Source: Manduca sexta (lineage: Eukaryota; Arthropoda; Insecta; Lepidoptera; Sphingidae). Taken from it: DNA of 64,000 nt. How positions within the stretch are numbered: the first letter of the stretch is position 1; every line of letters begins with the position of its first letter. Below are positions 1-12,384 of the stretch, piece by piece. The translations under genes were made by a program, and so were the position numbers. The stretch is from NCBI RefSeq assembly GCF_014839805.1, contig NC_051121.1, forward strand, positions 5,067,116-5,131,115. Direction: 5' to 3'. Below the pieces are notes generated by a model. That model saw nothing but the letters and a program-made list of their open reading frames with translations, ran no database searches and had not been told where the DNA came from.

Positions 1-963
1 GATCCCCCAAAATCTACCACCCAAAGGTCATAACAACTACCGAACTAAGAATTTGACAACATGGCCTATATCATATTAAAAATGAAGTAAAATAATAACA
101 AGGCAGCAACATAATACGAAGCCTAAAGCAAGATAGCAAGATAATTTTAATAAAGTAAACAACGTAAGTGTGGAAAGTAAGCATTGTGTTATGCACGAAA
201 TTCCGCGTGAGAGAGATTAAGGAAATCAGTTGCGAACTTGGCTTTTACATATACACAACGAACAGATTCTCAAAACTCAAATGTTTTGAACAAACTTGTT
301 TTGTAATCGTCATTACTGCAATGCGAGGTTAAGATATTTTTTTGTTTGCACCTGCTACATTTTTCCAAGCGTCGGAAGAAAATAAAAACATCCATAAAAC
401 TTAGAAAACTACTTTATTTCGATATCTTACATTCGCGTAATCATAAGAAATAATTATAATCGTGGATTTCTTGAGACGCCCACTTTCTTTCCCAAACATA
501 TCATCTGTCATGACAAAAAACGGATCATGGCCTTGTCAATCAATCATATGACCACTCCATTGGAGAAAATATAAGATTACGCTCGCAAAACTTATAGAAA
601 TATACGTAGTCGAGCTCTTACATCAGAGCAATAATTGCTACATTGATTAATTATAAAAAGCTTGATCTATAATAGCGAATGGATGTATAAAAAGGTAAAG
701 TAAATGATAAATAAGATTATGTAATTTAACTAGAAAATCACAATATAACGAAATTTTATAAACATAGGAAAATATTTTCTATTTATCGGATTAACAGAAA
801 TGTTCTCACGATAAGTCATGGCAATTATTATTGAGAACTTAAATCCAAGTAACCTATTTTTTTAATTACTACTAATCAAATAAGACCTATTTTCAAACAC
901 ATACTAACCCCTATCTTCAAGGTTATCTTTCAAATTGCTACACACTTCATGCCCGGGGGCATC

Positions 964-1192
964 CTATCCATCATTTGACGCGTCACTATCTCCACTCAAG
1001 AAGACATCTATTACAGAAGTTATCAGTTCAGCTGCCACTTCATATACCTTTGAGTCATATTTTTTTCTATTACACAGATTATTAAAAGCATTAATGTTAT
1101 GTAAAATGTATGGAATTGTAAATATTTCAACCTTTGTTATAAGGAGCTTATACAACTTTTAATCGATTGTATTGTACCCTCTCATTTTACTG
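964..1192 (-). pseudogene. Possible C-terminal coding remnant
   Basis: The minus frame reads KMRGYNTID, stop, then 65 open codons ending VYEVAAELITSVIDVFLSGD and an acidic tail before a stop. Composition suggests a former protein C-terminus. It may belong with the decayed cluster at 1600-2690. Chance cannot be excluded. Confidence 0.25.
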
Positions 1193-1599
1193 ATTGTACT
1201 TAATTCGTTATTCATGGACCAACTTTCGCGGAATGTTTAATTTGGATAACAATGCCTCATTAGAGGAGCGAACTCTCCAGCTAACTCCACTGAAATCACG
1301 ACGTTTTCGTGTTTAGCTTCAAGTTTTGTGTTGAACTTGATATAAGACCGTATTAGGAATTGTTAGCAATATAAGGTTGAAAAGATTGTAGAAAAATATT
1401 TTGAACCAAATAGAGTATTTGAAGCATTAATGATTATATTTTTTTTTTGTCAGATAATAAGAAAACACATACAAATAAATTGAAATCCAATATACTTTGG
1501 GTGATCATAGTAAAAGTATATTTACGTAAAAAAGAAGTTCGGAATCACATTTTAAACGTTGGTTGATTAGATAATGTGCCAAAAACATTAATCAAAAAC

Positions 1600-2690
1600 A
1601 TCACTAATTGTAATTTTATCGTCCAGTTCAATAATTCCATTGACGGCAACGTTGCCTTCTATTTGGTCCGATAGTTCCAACAATAGATCAGATTCAGCCT
1701 AGCCTGTACGTAGATTACAATCGAGATGGTACGTGACACCGTAGCCTTTAGATTTGTGACGAATGCCAATTATTTGTGCAAATATTTGTGAAACCGATTC
1801 GACAGTTACGGCGTGGTTACCTACTAAATCCCTATACAATGTAATCAACCATGTGAGTACGATCTTAAGAAAGTTGATACCGTTTTAGTATTAATTTCAA
1901 TTCGATTGTGCTTTAACATAAAATTCAATATATTATTAAAATCGATTACTCGAAAAATATTATCTACATTATCGAAACATTTATATGATTTTAAGTTACT
2001 AACGTGCCTCAAGATTTTGCTTTTATCGACAACCATATGTTAAAACTAAAGCCCTTTTTAGGGGCATAGTTATCAGTTAACGCATAATTAAAATTATAAC
2101 GTTATGTCTTAAAATACTCGAGATATGATTCCTTTAATCTAAATTCACATTAAAGATCGTCGATACTTTTTGGGTTTACAACTATAACTATACTAGCTTC
2201 CAAGTAGTCTTTATATAGCAAGTATCTATCATTTTATATTCCTTAGCCCGTCCTAAAGAAAAACGCGAAATATTATTTACCAAAAATATTCATTATTTTT
2301 AGATTTAGATAACCAAAATTCGAAACACCCACTTCTTGCGTAGATTGGACTTCAAAACCAGCAACTCTCAACTTACCCATCAAGATTGTATCAATCGATT
2401 AAAAATCTACATCAACTTCAATCGGCAAAATGTTGCCTCCCTGAACCCAATTTGTCTTCTGATTCTCGGTCCATTTGACGTTAACTCGATTAACGTCTGT
2501 AGTTAAGTTAACTTTATGCAACACACGGCACACTGTCCAATACTTGCCAGGTTGTTGTTGATTAACGTTCTGTAACCTCCCAGTTTTCTGGCATTTGCAA
2601 TGATGTCTGTTAATGCCAGTTTCCAAACAAATGATTAATCTATTTTCTATCCTTCAAGATCCTAGCAGATCGATGGAAATATCAAAAATA
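1600..2690 (-). pseudogene. Decayed protein-coding remnant, unidentified
   Basis: On the minus strand, several adjacent frames have protein-like composition but are broken. About 2690-2400 shows one frame (with ALTDIIANARKLGG) switching to another (TDVNRVNVKWTENQ) that ends in a stop and then continues in the same frame (TILMGKLRVAGFEVQ). 2036-1845 is an open 63-codon stretch (KCFDNVDNIFRVIDF). It then shifts frame into 1860-1600 (NHAVTVESVSQIFAQIIG), which has one in-frame TAG before ending NGIIELDDKITISD. I do not recognise the family. Candidates are a transposon gene or an old viral insertion. Confidence 0.4.
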
Positions 2691-2727
2691 TTGGTATATC
2701 ATATTTACTAACTTCTAAGTGTTCATA

Positions 2728-3044
2728 AGCGTGATAGCCTAGTTGGGTATGGAAAGAACTGTCAAGTGGAATGTCCGCAGGTTTAAACCCCAAGGGCACA
2801 CAGCGCTGACTTTTTTAAAATGATGTGTGTATACTTTGTGAATTATCGCTTGCTTTAACGGTGAAGGAAAACATGGTGAGGAAACCTGCATACCTGAGAA
2901 GTTCTCTATAGCAATTCTCAAGTTGTGTGAAGTCTACCAATCCACGCTGGGCTAGCGTGGTGGACTAAGGAATAATCCCTCTCAATAGTAGAGGAGGCCC
3001 ATGGCCAGCAGTGGGACAGTATGGAATACAGAACTGATATTATT
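2728..3044 (+). mobile_element. SINE-A (tRNA-derived), full length, old
   Basis: It has a tRNA-like head GCGTGATAGCCTAGTTGG (A box) and CAGGTTTAAACC (decayed B box), then the conserved body with CGCTTGCTTTAACGGTGAAG and AGAGGAGGCC, and an ATT tail. Imperfect flanking repeats AAGTGTTCATA (2717-2727) and AAATGTTTATA (3045-3055) look like an aged target duplication. Confidence 0.8.
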
Positions 3045-3522
3045 AAATGTTTATAGACGATAAAGATTATTATCCAATTGCCTTCATCATTGATCAGAAA
3101 GCAAATTAAAATAATACAAGTCAAGAATCAAAACAAATCTATAATACTTTAATAAAATAAATAAATAAATAACGACGTCAATACAGTTTTCAGACGAAAC
3201 CGATCCGAGGCAAATCTTTCTGGCGCCTATTTCAATTCCTTGCTCAAACACAGTTAAGGGACAAACAAACGGAACGTCTATTTACATTCCCTAACAAATC
3301 TGAGTTAACGAGCTCATTTTGATGGGGATTTTATTGCCCACAGCAATAGTCCTTCGCACGGTTCAGTTTCGAGTGATTTATAAATTGTTTAAGGAGGTTT
3401 ATGAGGACTTGTCCTGAGTAATGAAGGACAAGAGGTCGTATTATCTTGAATTGTGGATGTACCTTGTATAAAACCTATAGAGGATAAAGTATGTGCAATA
3501 AGTAAAATTAATTATATGTAAA

Positions 3523-3884
3523 CTTGATATTATGGGTAAATGTATAGGTGTTAAGTGTGATGCGATTAACTAATTTACCTATACATATTATTAAACAAAG
3601 TCCCCTTTTCTGCCTGTCTGTATGTTATCGATTTACTCAAAATCTACTGAACGGATTTTTGTGAAATTAGGTTTGGAGATAGTTTAAGACCCTGGGAAGG
3701 TTTAAGGCTTTTTATCTCGGGAAAATATATAACAGGATTTTATCCCGGAAAACTACTTCACGCGGGCGAAGCCGCCAGCAAAAATTAGTAGAGTATAAAC
3801 TATGAGTGCGTAAGATGAATGATATACCTAATTTGATATTAAGGTTAAATGAACAGTTTTTAAGTGTGATGCGATTAACTAATT
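3523..3884 (+). repeat. Direct duplication flanking a Helitron piece
   Basis: TTAAGTGTGATGCGATTAAC plus TAATT is found at 3551-3575 and 3860-3884. Upstream similarity (TTGATATTA.GG.TAAATG) extends the duplicate to about 55 bp. The Helitron 3' remnant lies between. Confidence 0.75.
3590..3788 (+). mobile_element. Helitron 3' remnant
   Basis: It contains CTGCCTGTCTGTATG, TTTAAGACCCTGGGAAGG, and ends GCGGGCGAAGCCGCCAGCAAAAATTAG|T, a mutated CTAG end with its GC-rich hairpin. No 5' end. It lies between two direct copies of a local 55-bp sequence (3523-3575 and 3831-3884). Confidence 0.6.
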
Positions 3885-4645
3885 CCATATTGAATAGTAT
3901 ACAGTTTGTGTTGAATGACAAATTATACCTTCGGTGGTGATATGAAAGAACCAAAATTTTCTTCGAAAGACGTTATGATGTAACAAAATCTAGATACATT
4001 TTGGTCCTAAATCTTTTAGAGGTTAATGAGACACCCTAACTCCTATGAAACAAGTTATACATTGCTAAACATAATAGGGTACCGGACTCATTTTTGTTCT
4101 TTACTATTATCAAATATTTACATAATATAAATTATAACACGGAAGGAATTATTAAAATCCGGTAAAAAATCAACAAGTTATAAGTCTTTGAATTTCGGTG
4201 GAAGGGGTAACTAACAAGAAACAGAAAAGAGATGAAATATCAACATGTGACGTCATCGGGAATTACGACGCGTTCGAGAAAAAGAGATGAAGCGATATCC
4301 CCACATCGCGCCCACTTCTGCACATTACAATATTTTAAATATGAATTACTCGCTCATTTTTTAACCAATTGTTATGCAGTTTTCGCAGGAGTGCTTCTTT
4401 TTCGTATTATTAACCATTACATATAGAATAATGTACAAAATCAAGCATAGGCCGGTCCCCTATTATATGTCAGGATTTTTTATAATATACAGAAAGGACC
4501 ATCGCGTTAGTTTTCTAGTTAGAAACAGTATGACATAACGACAAAGTTTGACATAGTTTCGAGTCAATACAAAACTATTGCCGACGCTATTGGCTTTTCA
4601 TCGATATTTACTCATAGTGCATTCCGTGAAACTGTATTTCTTATT

Positions 4646-4822
4646 GTATGTGCCCGGAAAAGTGACCTCACTGTACCTTATGATAAGTGGAGTGGGGTCC
4701 ATTAGAGTGTCGATTGACGAGAGATGATTACCCCTAGGCAGTCGACATAATCATGCCGGCCGGTTGGAACCGGATATACACAGGCCCCGGAACGCGACAC
4801 ACTTACGTGAACTATCGCGCTA
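4646..4822 (-). repeat. Family B repeat
   Basis: Contains GATAAGTGGAGTGGGGTCC, ACGAGAGATGATTACCCC and GGAACCGGATATACACAGG, the core of a family of about 240 bp with more than ten copies here. Confidence 0.75.
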
Positions 4823-5039
4823 TCATCAGCGAATTATTAATATTTTAGTTTAGTAAATACACTACGCGTTTCCTTTTATCTTTTAGAAACTAGTTACGCA
4901 TATTATTATTACTCTGCTCTTTTACCAAGAGAGGCGTAACTAGTACACCCACATTCGTTGTGTGTCGTCCCATGATATAATAGGGGGTTTTAAACAGAAA
5001 TTCTCGTCTTATGTTGTAACCCGACAAAACTAATAGGTA

Positions 5040-5150
5040 CTTATGTGTATAAATGTGGACTGCAAATCGTTCTAATGATAATTAGATTTAATATAAATTA
5101 CAAAAAGGAAGCCAACCGCAATGGAGGGGTTATAGAGACCCTTCGCCTTT
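5040..5150 (+). repeat. Family H repeat copy 1
   Basis: CTGCAAATCGTTCTAATGAT followed by AATTAGATT and a downstream AAGCCAACCGCAATGG block, shared with 41740-41900. Confidence 0.45.
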
Positions 5151-6059
5151 AAGCCTTAATACTAATATTATTTTTTTATATTAGGTCCTTACATATGAAA
5201 TTAGCGTTTAATATGGGAGGAATATAAAGTCGATATTTCATGTTTTCCATTGTGCGATATGAAAGACGCCAAAGAAAAAACAAATAAATGACTGTTTTCG
5301 AAACTCAAATGTACCAGTTAAATGCGTATTTGAATTTGGAATTCTTAAATCTTCAAAGAGGAGATATTTCAGATCATAGTGGCCAGTAGAACAAAACGCG
5401 AATTTCGTATGAAACGACTTAATACTAACACATTTTATCATTATTTACATTTTCTTTTTCTTTCCTGCCAGCCCGAGCTGGCTTCTTTTTTTACTTTATA
5501 GTCTTTCATGTCCATAAATTTCCTTTAGTTATATGAGCGACTTTATCTAAGTAATAATTAAATATTCTCATGTACCTTGCTTTATCATAAGTCCAACTAT
5601 GTTCGCCTACGTGATGAATAAAGCATTTTTTTTTATATTGATCGCATTTGTCTCTCGTAATAAGCAAAGTAATTTCATGACAATCCGAAAGTATAGATGA
5701 TAGCCACATTCCTTCTTCCAAATAATTCATTCCCATTTTCTCTGAGAATATTCCTCCATTATTTGTCCCAGTGAGTCATAACAGATAAATGTAAGGTCGG
5801 GCCATAAGAATAATTCTATGAGTCAGCACAAAGATAATGGTAATGTTTACGTGAAAAGTTGGCTTTAGACGCTGAAGTCGGATAAAAAGTACTAGAGTAT
5901 TTTGTTTTATGGCAAAGTTACTACACCGCATAATTATAGTGAAGATTAAATGTTTTTAATTTAATACGTATCATAAAAACAAATAAACACTCATCATGCC
6001 ATTTTCCTTGAACGGTTAGGCAGAAGCAACCAATGCTCTAATTTTTCGCTAAACGTGGT

Positions 6060-6231
6060 GCGTCCCATGATGTGATAGGACGCTAGTCTATCGCCATATC
6101 GGGTACAAATTTCAGACAGACCTGATGCTGAGCAAAGAAACCCAATATCACTTTGCCCGACCCGGGGTTTGAACCTGGACCTCAGAGCGGTATCGTAGCT
6201 CACCCACAAGACAACCCCATCAAGTTAATCT
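6060..6231 (-). mobile_element. tRNA-derived SINE (family E)
   Basis: The reverse strand has GGTTCAAACCCCGGGTCGGG (B box) preceded by a tRNA-like head. The tail side contains CCATGATGTGATAGGACGCT. Not a tRNA gene: no matching acceptor stem. Confidence 0.65.
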
Positions 6232-6707
6232 TATTGTTTTTCTATAACTCCAAAATTCACACAAAGACTACAAAATAAACTTAACTAAATAATCTCCAAC
6301 TTTATCGCTACGAAAATAAAACTTCTATTAACTCTTCTTCAAACGACATGCAACACACAGAACATCATTCCAATCTTTAATAAAGTCATCTAAAATGGCC
6401 GGCTATTGTAACAGCCAATCATGACAAATCCCTTGCTGTGCAAACGAAACTTAATAACCAATCCGAAAGACACACAAATAAACCAACACAAACTAAATCG
6501 GATCATTGACACGATCCAGGACAGCGTATTTACATTACCCCTGTCTAAACAAATTTGGTCTTAAATTCATTTATTGTCCAGCGACATTGCTCGGCAAATA
6601 GAGACTACCAAACATTTGAGGATTGTACTTAAAGGGAGATTGCTGAGCCCGCGTTGTTTATTTAAAAGATATAGTTTATTCCAAGGCTGCAGATATAACA
6701 TGTTATA

Positions 6708-7029
6708 TTAATAATATCAGCCCTGTATTATATACTGTCCCACTCTTGGGCACAGGCCTCCCCTACTCCTGAGAGGAAATAGGCCTTAGTCCACCACGCT
6801 GGCCTAGTGCGAGTTGGTAGATCTCACATAGGCTCGAAAATTCCTAATAGAGAATTTCTCAGGTATGCAGGTTTCCTCCCGATGTTTTCCTTCACCGTTA
6901 AAGCAAGCGATAATTCACTAAGAATACACACATAATTTTTAGAAAAATTAGAGGTGTGTGCCCTTGGGATTTTAACCTGCGGACATTCGTCTTGGCAGTC
7001 CGTTCCACACCCAACTAGGCTATCGCCGC
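6708..7029 (-). mobile_element. SINE-A, full length
   Basis: Reverse orientation. The TAATAATATCAGCCCTG tail is on the left and CCAACTAGGCTATCGCCGC (A box complement) on the right, with the intact internal body. No clear flanking duplication. Confidence 0.8.
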
Positions 7030-7319
7030 ATGCGAATTATATAGAATAGAAGAAATTATATAGATAGAATTATATTGCACGCGCATTATTAAGACAAGAA
7101 TGTTGTTTTTATACACTGTAAAGCTTAAGGACACCAAAGGACTCAACGCGACAGCCGAGAGCCCGAGGCGTTTGTTTGTTTAAATTTGGATCACGTTGTG
7201 TGACGGCAGATGGCACAGAGTTGTGAACTCCGACTTGTTCCAGTTGAAACTTAGAGGATTGCGATGTGGGTCTCTGTTTATTCACAAAGTGGTATATTTA
7301 GCAGAATTAAATTAAATTT

Positions 7320-7650
7320 AAGCGGCGATAGCCTAGTTAGTTGTGGATCGGTCTGCCGAGACGAATGTCCGCAGGTTCAAATCCCAAGGGCACACACCTT
7401 TGATTTTTCTAAAAAAATTATGTGTGTATTCTTTGTGAATTATCGCTTGCTTTAACGGTGAAGGAAAACATCGTGAGGAACCTGCATACCTGAGAAGTTC
7501 TCTATAGGAATTTCGAGGGTGTGTGAAGTCTACCAATCCGCACTAGGCCAGCGTGGTAGACTAAGGCCTAATCCCTCTCAGTAGTAGAGGAGGCCCGTGC
7601 TCAGCAGTGGGCAAGTATATAATACAGGGCTGATATTATTATTATTATTA
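7320..7650 (+). mobile_element. SINE-A, full length, with target duplication
   Basis: The head GCGGCGATAGCCTAGTTAG and B box GGTTCAAATCC are clear, and the tail is (ATT)n. TAAATTAAATTT occurs at 7308-7319 and again at 7651-7662, a 12-bp target-site duplication. Confidence 0.85.
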
Positions 7651-7783
7651 TAAATTAAATTTTAGTATTTTTGTTTGTCCGGTTTATTGCACCAATTATA
7701 ATTTACATATACAATTAGATTTACAGTGAATACGCCCTTTTAACTCTTTTAATAAAATAAAATACTAATCGTGTATAATGTAG

Positions 7784-7961
7784 TCTAATATATAAATCTA
7801 AAGAGTTTGTTTGTTTGTTTGAACACGTTAATATCAAAAACTAATAAACAGATTTTCATGATTTTTCAACAACGGAAACCTACATTACTCTTATGTGTTA
7901 TAGATTACTTTTTATTCCGAATATAAATATTTATCCCAAAAAACTTTTTCACGCGAACGGA
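7784..7961 (+). mobile_element. Helitron 5' remnant
   Basis: TCTAATATATAAATCTAAAG followed by AGTTTGTTTGTTTGTTTG resembles the 5' end of the 16.3-kb Helitron family. The block ends at AACTTTTTCACGCGAACGG without a CTAG end. Degenerate. Confidence 0.5.
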
Positions 7962-8494
7962 TTACCTGATACATAATTATAAATCCATCATTAATTTATC
8001 GGTGACATATTAACTTCTAAATTTAAATGTAGCACACTACAGAAATACCTACCTACTAAGTCTTGGCTTCTGTAAATCATTCCACTGACTGCCCAAACAC
8101 CCGTCCAGGTCACCAAGCTATCTAGGTTTTGGCTAGCTCCGTTCCAGTGGCCTTAAAATACTGCAGCTTCAAAACTGGGTCATACTGAGAGCGTTTCATC
8201 TGATGTCCCAAGTTACTTTAAACTTAACAACAATAGGTGGCATGATAGACCAACTTCCTTTGCCTGTCTCTATTTTTGTAAAGAAATTTTAACGATAAAA
8301 ATACAAAGTAATTTCAGAATTAAATTTAACGAAGCGATTTTGTTATTTTTCGATTGTTTGGATACGTTGAGAGGGGACGACGTTCTATTTGTAATTTAAC
8401 ATTGTTTTTCGTAAGTCCTGATATTCTGGCTTAGGTTGATATCTGACAAAATTAAGCACCTGTACTCAAATAGATAGGTAAAGATACAAGGAGG

Positions 8495-8745
8495 TGCATT
8501 TTTAATTGCTTTGAATGAGGAGACGAGCTTGCCATTCGCCTGATGGTAAGCGATACGACCACCCATAAACAGTAAAAACACCATCCGACACCTTGAATTA
8601 CAAAGTATTGATTGGTATTCCAGTGGTTACACTGGCTACAATATTCTTCAATCAGGAGCACAATAGTGTCTACACACTGCTGTTTGGCGGCGGTAATAGA
8701 CATTGAGGTGGTACCTACCCAGTTGGACTGTCACATATAAAAGAC
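8495..8745 (-). mobile_element. Family D repeat (LINE- or SINE-derived, about 300 bp)
   Basis: The left end is TTTTTAATTGCTTTGAATGA (poly-A side in reverse), then CGCCTGATGGTAAGCGATAC, CACCTTGAATTACAAAGTAT and a CACACTGCTGTTTGGCGGCG block. It resembles a repeat very common in lepidopteran genomes; class uncertain. Confidence 0.6.
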
Positions 8746-9167
8746 CTAACGGTAAAGATAGGTTCGCCGGACATTTCCCATTAATATTGTGATATGACGA
8801 CATATAAATACAGAAATACTAAGCATGAGTCTCGGCCGTTACGTACATATACTGTCACTAAAAATCTTCACTTCGCAAGTAAAATTAAATTTGTACGACT
8901 AGTAAATCCGGACTAAGTGATTAATTGGATAACTCCAAGCGTACGTACATATCGATGTTGTTTTCTTAATCCCTGTGTCACGGCTGTGATTGGATGCGTC
9001 ATATCTGGCACTGACTATGGGATTAACGTCAAGTTATAAATATAGATTCACAGATATGGTATTAAACATGCGCTCGGATTTTGTCGCATTCATTTCGCTG
9101 ACATTGACACGTAACGTTTTGTAATTGTTATTTTCATATGTAGTTATTTTCACACACACTCAGTTAT

Positions 9168-9402
9168 GGATATAGATTAGATATACCAAAGGGGTAGGCA
9201 AAGTCGCAACTTTTGCACCTACTATCCTTCCGTATTCTGTCCAACATTGATAGGGGCCGAGTCATCGCTATATCGGGCACAAATTCCAGACTCCGGGCTG
9301 ATACTAAATAGAAAACACAATATAACTTTGCCCGACCCGGGGATCGAACCCGGGACGTCAGCACTGCAGTCCTACCGTAATACAACTACGCCACCAAGGC
9401 AG
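9168..9402 (-). mobile_element. tRNA-derived SINE (family E), well preserved
   Basis: The reverse strand starts GCCTTGGTGGCGTAGTTGTA (A box TGGCGTAGTTGT) and has CCCGGGTTCGATCCCCGGG (B box), followed by GTCGGGCAAAGTTATATTGT. Both internal Pol III boxes look functional in form. The 3' side does not pair with the head as an acceptor stem would, so it is a SINE. Confidence 0.75.
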
Positions 9403-9815
9403 TAATTTTCAGTAGTTAATTTAATAAGTAGTTTAATTTATACTAATCTTTCTGGTTGCCGAATCCACAGGTTTTAAGCAGTCCGCATGCTCTTATTTAT
9501 AGTTATAAATAATAAGGGTTTCAAATTTTACATTAAATTAATAACTGTATACCAACAATGTTATAAGCCCCTAAATTATGAAATATTAGTCTTAAAATGT
9601 AATTCTTCGCTTCTTGTTTAATTACAAAACAATTCCAATAATATTTAATTGTACATCCTAAAAATATCTAGCAATACTTTGAAAACTTTCTAGCATACAT
9701 ACTATTAGCATACGGCGCACTAAATAAAAATAAATGATACGATACCAATTTCCTTATATCATTCAGTCTCGCAGTGACAAAATCTTCGACTCTTTTCTGT
9801 AAAAAATATAAATTC

Positions 9816-9962
9816 ATTAAAATTAAACTATTTTTCGGATTATATCGCAGTTTATATATTTTAATTTTCTCATGAAGTTTTGAATACTTTGCAGCCTTCA
9901 TGGCTACGGGGGAAGTCCCCACTCGTGACTGTGATAAAATCCGAAAAATAGTTTAATTTTAA
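9816..9962. mobile_element. Family C inverted-repeat element
   Basis: The left end ATTAAAATTAAACTATTTTT (9816-) and right end AAAAATAGTTTAATTTTAAT (-9962) are inverted copies of about 31 bp. The interior has TGCAGCCTTCATGGCTACGG. Non-coding MITE-like structure. Confidence 0.65.
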
Positions 9963-10113
9963 TGTCTAACATTCGCGTAAACATAAGAAATACAAATTAA
10001 CCTATCAACTGCATAACATCTAAATCTATATTGAAGCTAAACCAATGCTTGTGCTGTTAGAAAATCAGTACCGGGGTATAACAACACTAAAATTTTTGCC
10101 CAACGTCTAATCT

Positions 10114-10293
10114 GTGTTAAAACCTGCCATAATGGCTTTCGTAAGTATATCGCGTTCCGGGATCAGCCTGTTCCAACAGGCCGGCATGATTGTGTCGACT
10201 GACGAGAGGTAATCATTTCTCGTCAGTCGACATTCTATTGGACCTCACTCTACTTACCATCAGGTGCAGTGAGATCACTTTGCTGAGTCCATT
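10114..10293 (+). repeat. Family B repeat, partial
   Basis: Contains TCGCGTTCCGGGATCAGCCT, TCGTCAGTCGACATTCTATT and CTTACCATCAGGTGCAGTG. Confidence 0.75.
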
Positions 10294-10724
10294 TAAAAAA
10301 AATACTTTGAAGTACTCCTACATATAACATATTGATTAAACTACAAAGAACTTAGATCTCACAACTAGACTCGAGACAATCATGCACGAATCCCACACGC
10401 AATATTTTATGTAAAGTTTTGCTCGCAAATCCTTTATGACAGGTCCGTTGGGATGGAAAGTTTGTAGTTTATTTTAATTTATTCTCAATAGAGCTCCTAG
10501 ATTTAGTTTAATAAGGAGTATTTATTTAGATAAATAAATCTATATTCTAGTTAAGAATGTCGACGCTCTTATCAAGAATAAAAATAACTACCTTCCGTGC
10601 AAAAAATCATAAAAATTCGTTTAGTTGTTCTACCGAAGAATCTAAATGATAATTAGACACTCATTCGTATTTGTAATAAATTTACACTAACTGATTCAAC
10701 TTGTAACGAGTCCTGGATTTGTAA

Positions 10725-10800
10725 ATAGGCCGTTTAGGCCGCAGCCTATGGGCGGCAGCATCTTAGCGGCGGCAGATTTCAGAGCACGCTCGCTCGATTT
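10725..10800. repeat. Short GC-rich repeat scrap
   Basis: AGGCCGTTTAGGCCGCAGCC, TATGGGCGGCAGCATCTTAG. The composition stands out from its surroundings; similar strings occur in repeats of other Lepidoptera (recalled, not checked). Confidence 0.35.
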
Positions 10801-11333
10801 AATTAATCATTCGTTTATTTAACTTTATTGCCTTCCATAGTACAAACAAATGCAAAATTATTAACTATTTAAGAAACCTACATACATAAACCTTCCTACA
10901 TGGGGCGTCGGAAATAGTGGCCTACACTCATAAAAAAATATTAATCCGGCACTGTAACCATATGGTCTTCAGAAACAATCAATGAATTGAAGCCATGAAT
11001 TCCTAGTATCTATGCATAAGCTGTAATTAACCACGCCATGGTTATCTTTATGATACAAATAAATGCTAAAAACCTTCAAAACGACTACAAAGTCATTAAT
11101 ATTGAAAGAATATAAAATTGCGTACAAATTACAATAAGTCAGCTTGACGCCATTCATTGCGTTGAGTCCACAAGAGGGAGACAAGAGATTAGCTTGGATT
11201 ATTTTTTTCCTGCAGATCACATTTTCCTGTTAAATGTAGCGAAATATTGTGTTGACAATATCCAGTTACCATTACGTTATTTTGAACGTTCCGGAAATAT
11301 GTTTATTTATAACAATACTCTTTTATATAAATA

Positions 11334-11420
11334 CTAGCTTTAGCCCGCGGCTCCACGCATGGGAAAGTTTTTCAGGTATAAAAGTCCAGTTTTATATTTT
11401 ACCATTTTCAAAACTGGTTT
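11334..11420 (-). mobile_element. Helitron 3' end remnant
   Basis: The plus strand reads ACTAGCTTTAGCCCGCGGCT followed by CCACGC, the reverse complement of the CTAG|T end with its GC-rich hairpin. Only about 90 bp are recognisable. Confidence 0.55.
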
Positions 11421-11434
11421 AGTAGTAGAAATAA

Positions 11435-11560
11435 AGCTTTTTTACGGATTTTATGTCGATTATTCATATTATTATTTCTCCCGACGTTTCGAAGACTGCA
11501 GCCTTCGTAGTCACGGGGCAGACTGAGGTGTTGGTCTACCGAAAAGTTTAGTACCTAGTT
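11435..11560. mobile_element. Family C element, partial
   Basis: TTTACGGATTTTATGTCGAT, then CTCCCGACGTTTCGAAGACT and GCAGCCTTCGTAGTCACGGG. The right inverted end is missing. Confidence 0.6.
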
Positions 11561-12384
11561 CTTGTGATTAACGTATTCAAACCAACTCTTCAGCTTTATA
11601 TAACTGTATAGATAAATAAAACAACTCGAGATTTGTTCGACTCGAGACTAAAACCGAGACCAGATTTCCAGTCTACCCACAACACCACTAGACCTAGATA
11701 ATAATGAAATTGTTTTCATCTTGCAGTTTTCAACTCGTGACACTGATTAGCAATTATTTATGCGTGTACAATCCTTTCAGTTGGCGGAACTAAACCAGTT
11801 TGACGTGAAAAACATGAATATTTTCCTCTCAACACGATGTATTCCACATTTTTTTAAGTATCCCGTTTGGGTGTTAACGGCGAATACATTTTATGAACTT
11901 TTGTGTATAGCTAGATAAATGAGAATGAAATGCAAATTGTACACTCGTTAATTTTATAGTGTTTCCGTTTTTTTTAATATATTATTTTACATGTTATAGA
12001 CTTTTTTAAAAATAAATAATTTTATTTTAAAATGTACATTATGACTGTAAATAAAGGCTTTATTATTATTATTATAGACTTTTAATTATATTATGTGAGT
12101 TATTTCCGTAAATATGCAAGAAATATATACCATAATAAATTTTCAGGTAAAAATACTATATTTTGCAACGAAAAAAGCAGGTATTTTAACGAAATATTTT
12201 AACATTCGGTTTTTTCGTATCTAAATATCGGTCTTTAATTTCCTTCTTGTCATATTGCCCATGTCAATCTTAATGAAATACTCGCCATAAACGTCAAATT
12301 TGCTTGAAAAATGTAATGTAATAGTTCTTCTCGTATCCGTCTTTAGATTATTCTTTACTAGAGATATAGGTTAACCATCATTAT

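Noticed and set aside
5464..5490. A bacterial-type terminator (GCCAGC hairpin then T-run)
   Set aside because: The context is animal intron DNA; the stem is only six base pairs and no transcript ends there by any other sign.
5506..5736. 76-codon minus ORF as a gene
   Set aside because: No recognised domain, no splice or promoter context, and upstream stops. A brief resemblance to the end of the ORF at 63676-63888 covers too few bases to trust.
8041..8160. Possible host exon because of more even base composition
   Set aside because: All frames on both strands break within 30-40 codons, and no sGC similarity was seen.
9330..9402. A tRNA gene on the minus strand
   Set aside because: A and B boxes are good, but the sequence after the B box does not pair with the head as an acceptor stem, and it continues into a shared SINE body.
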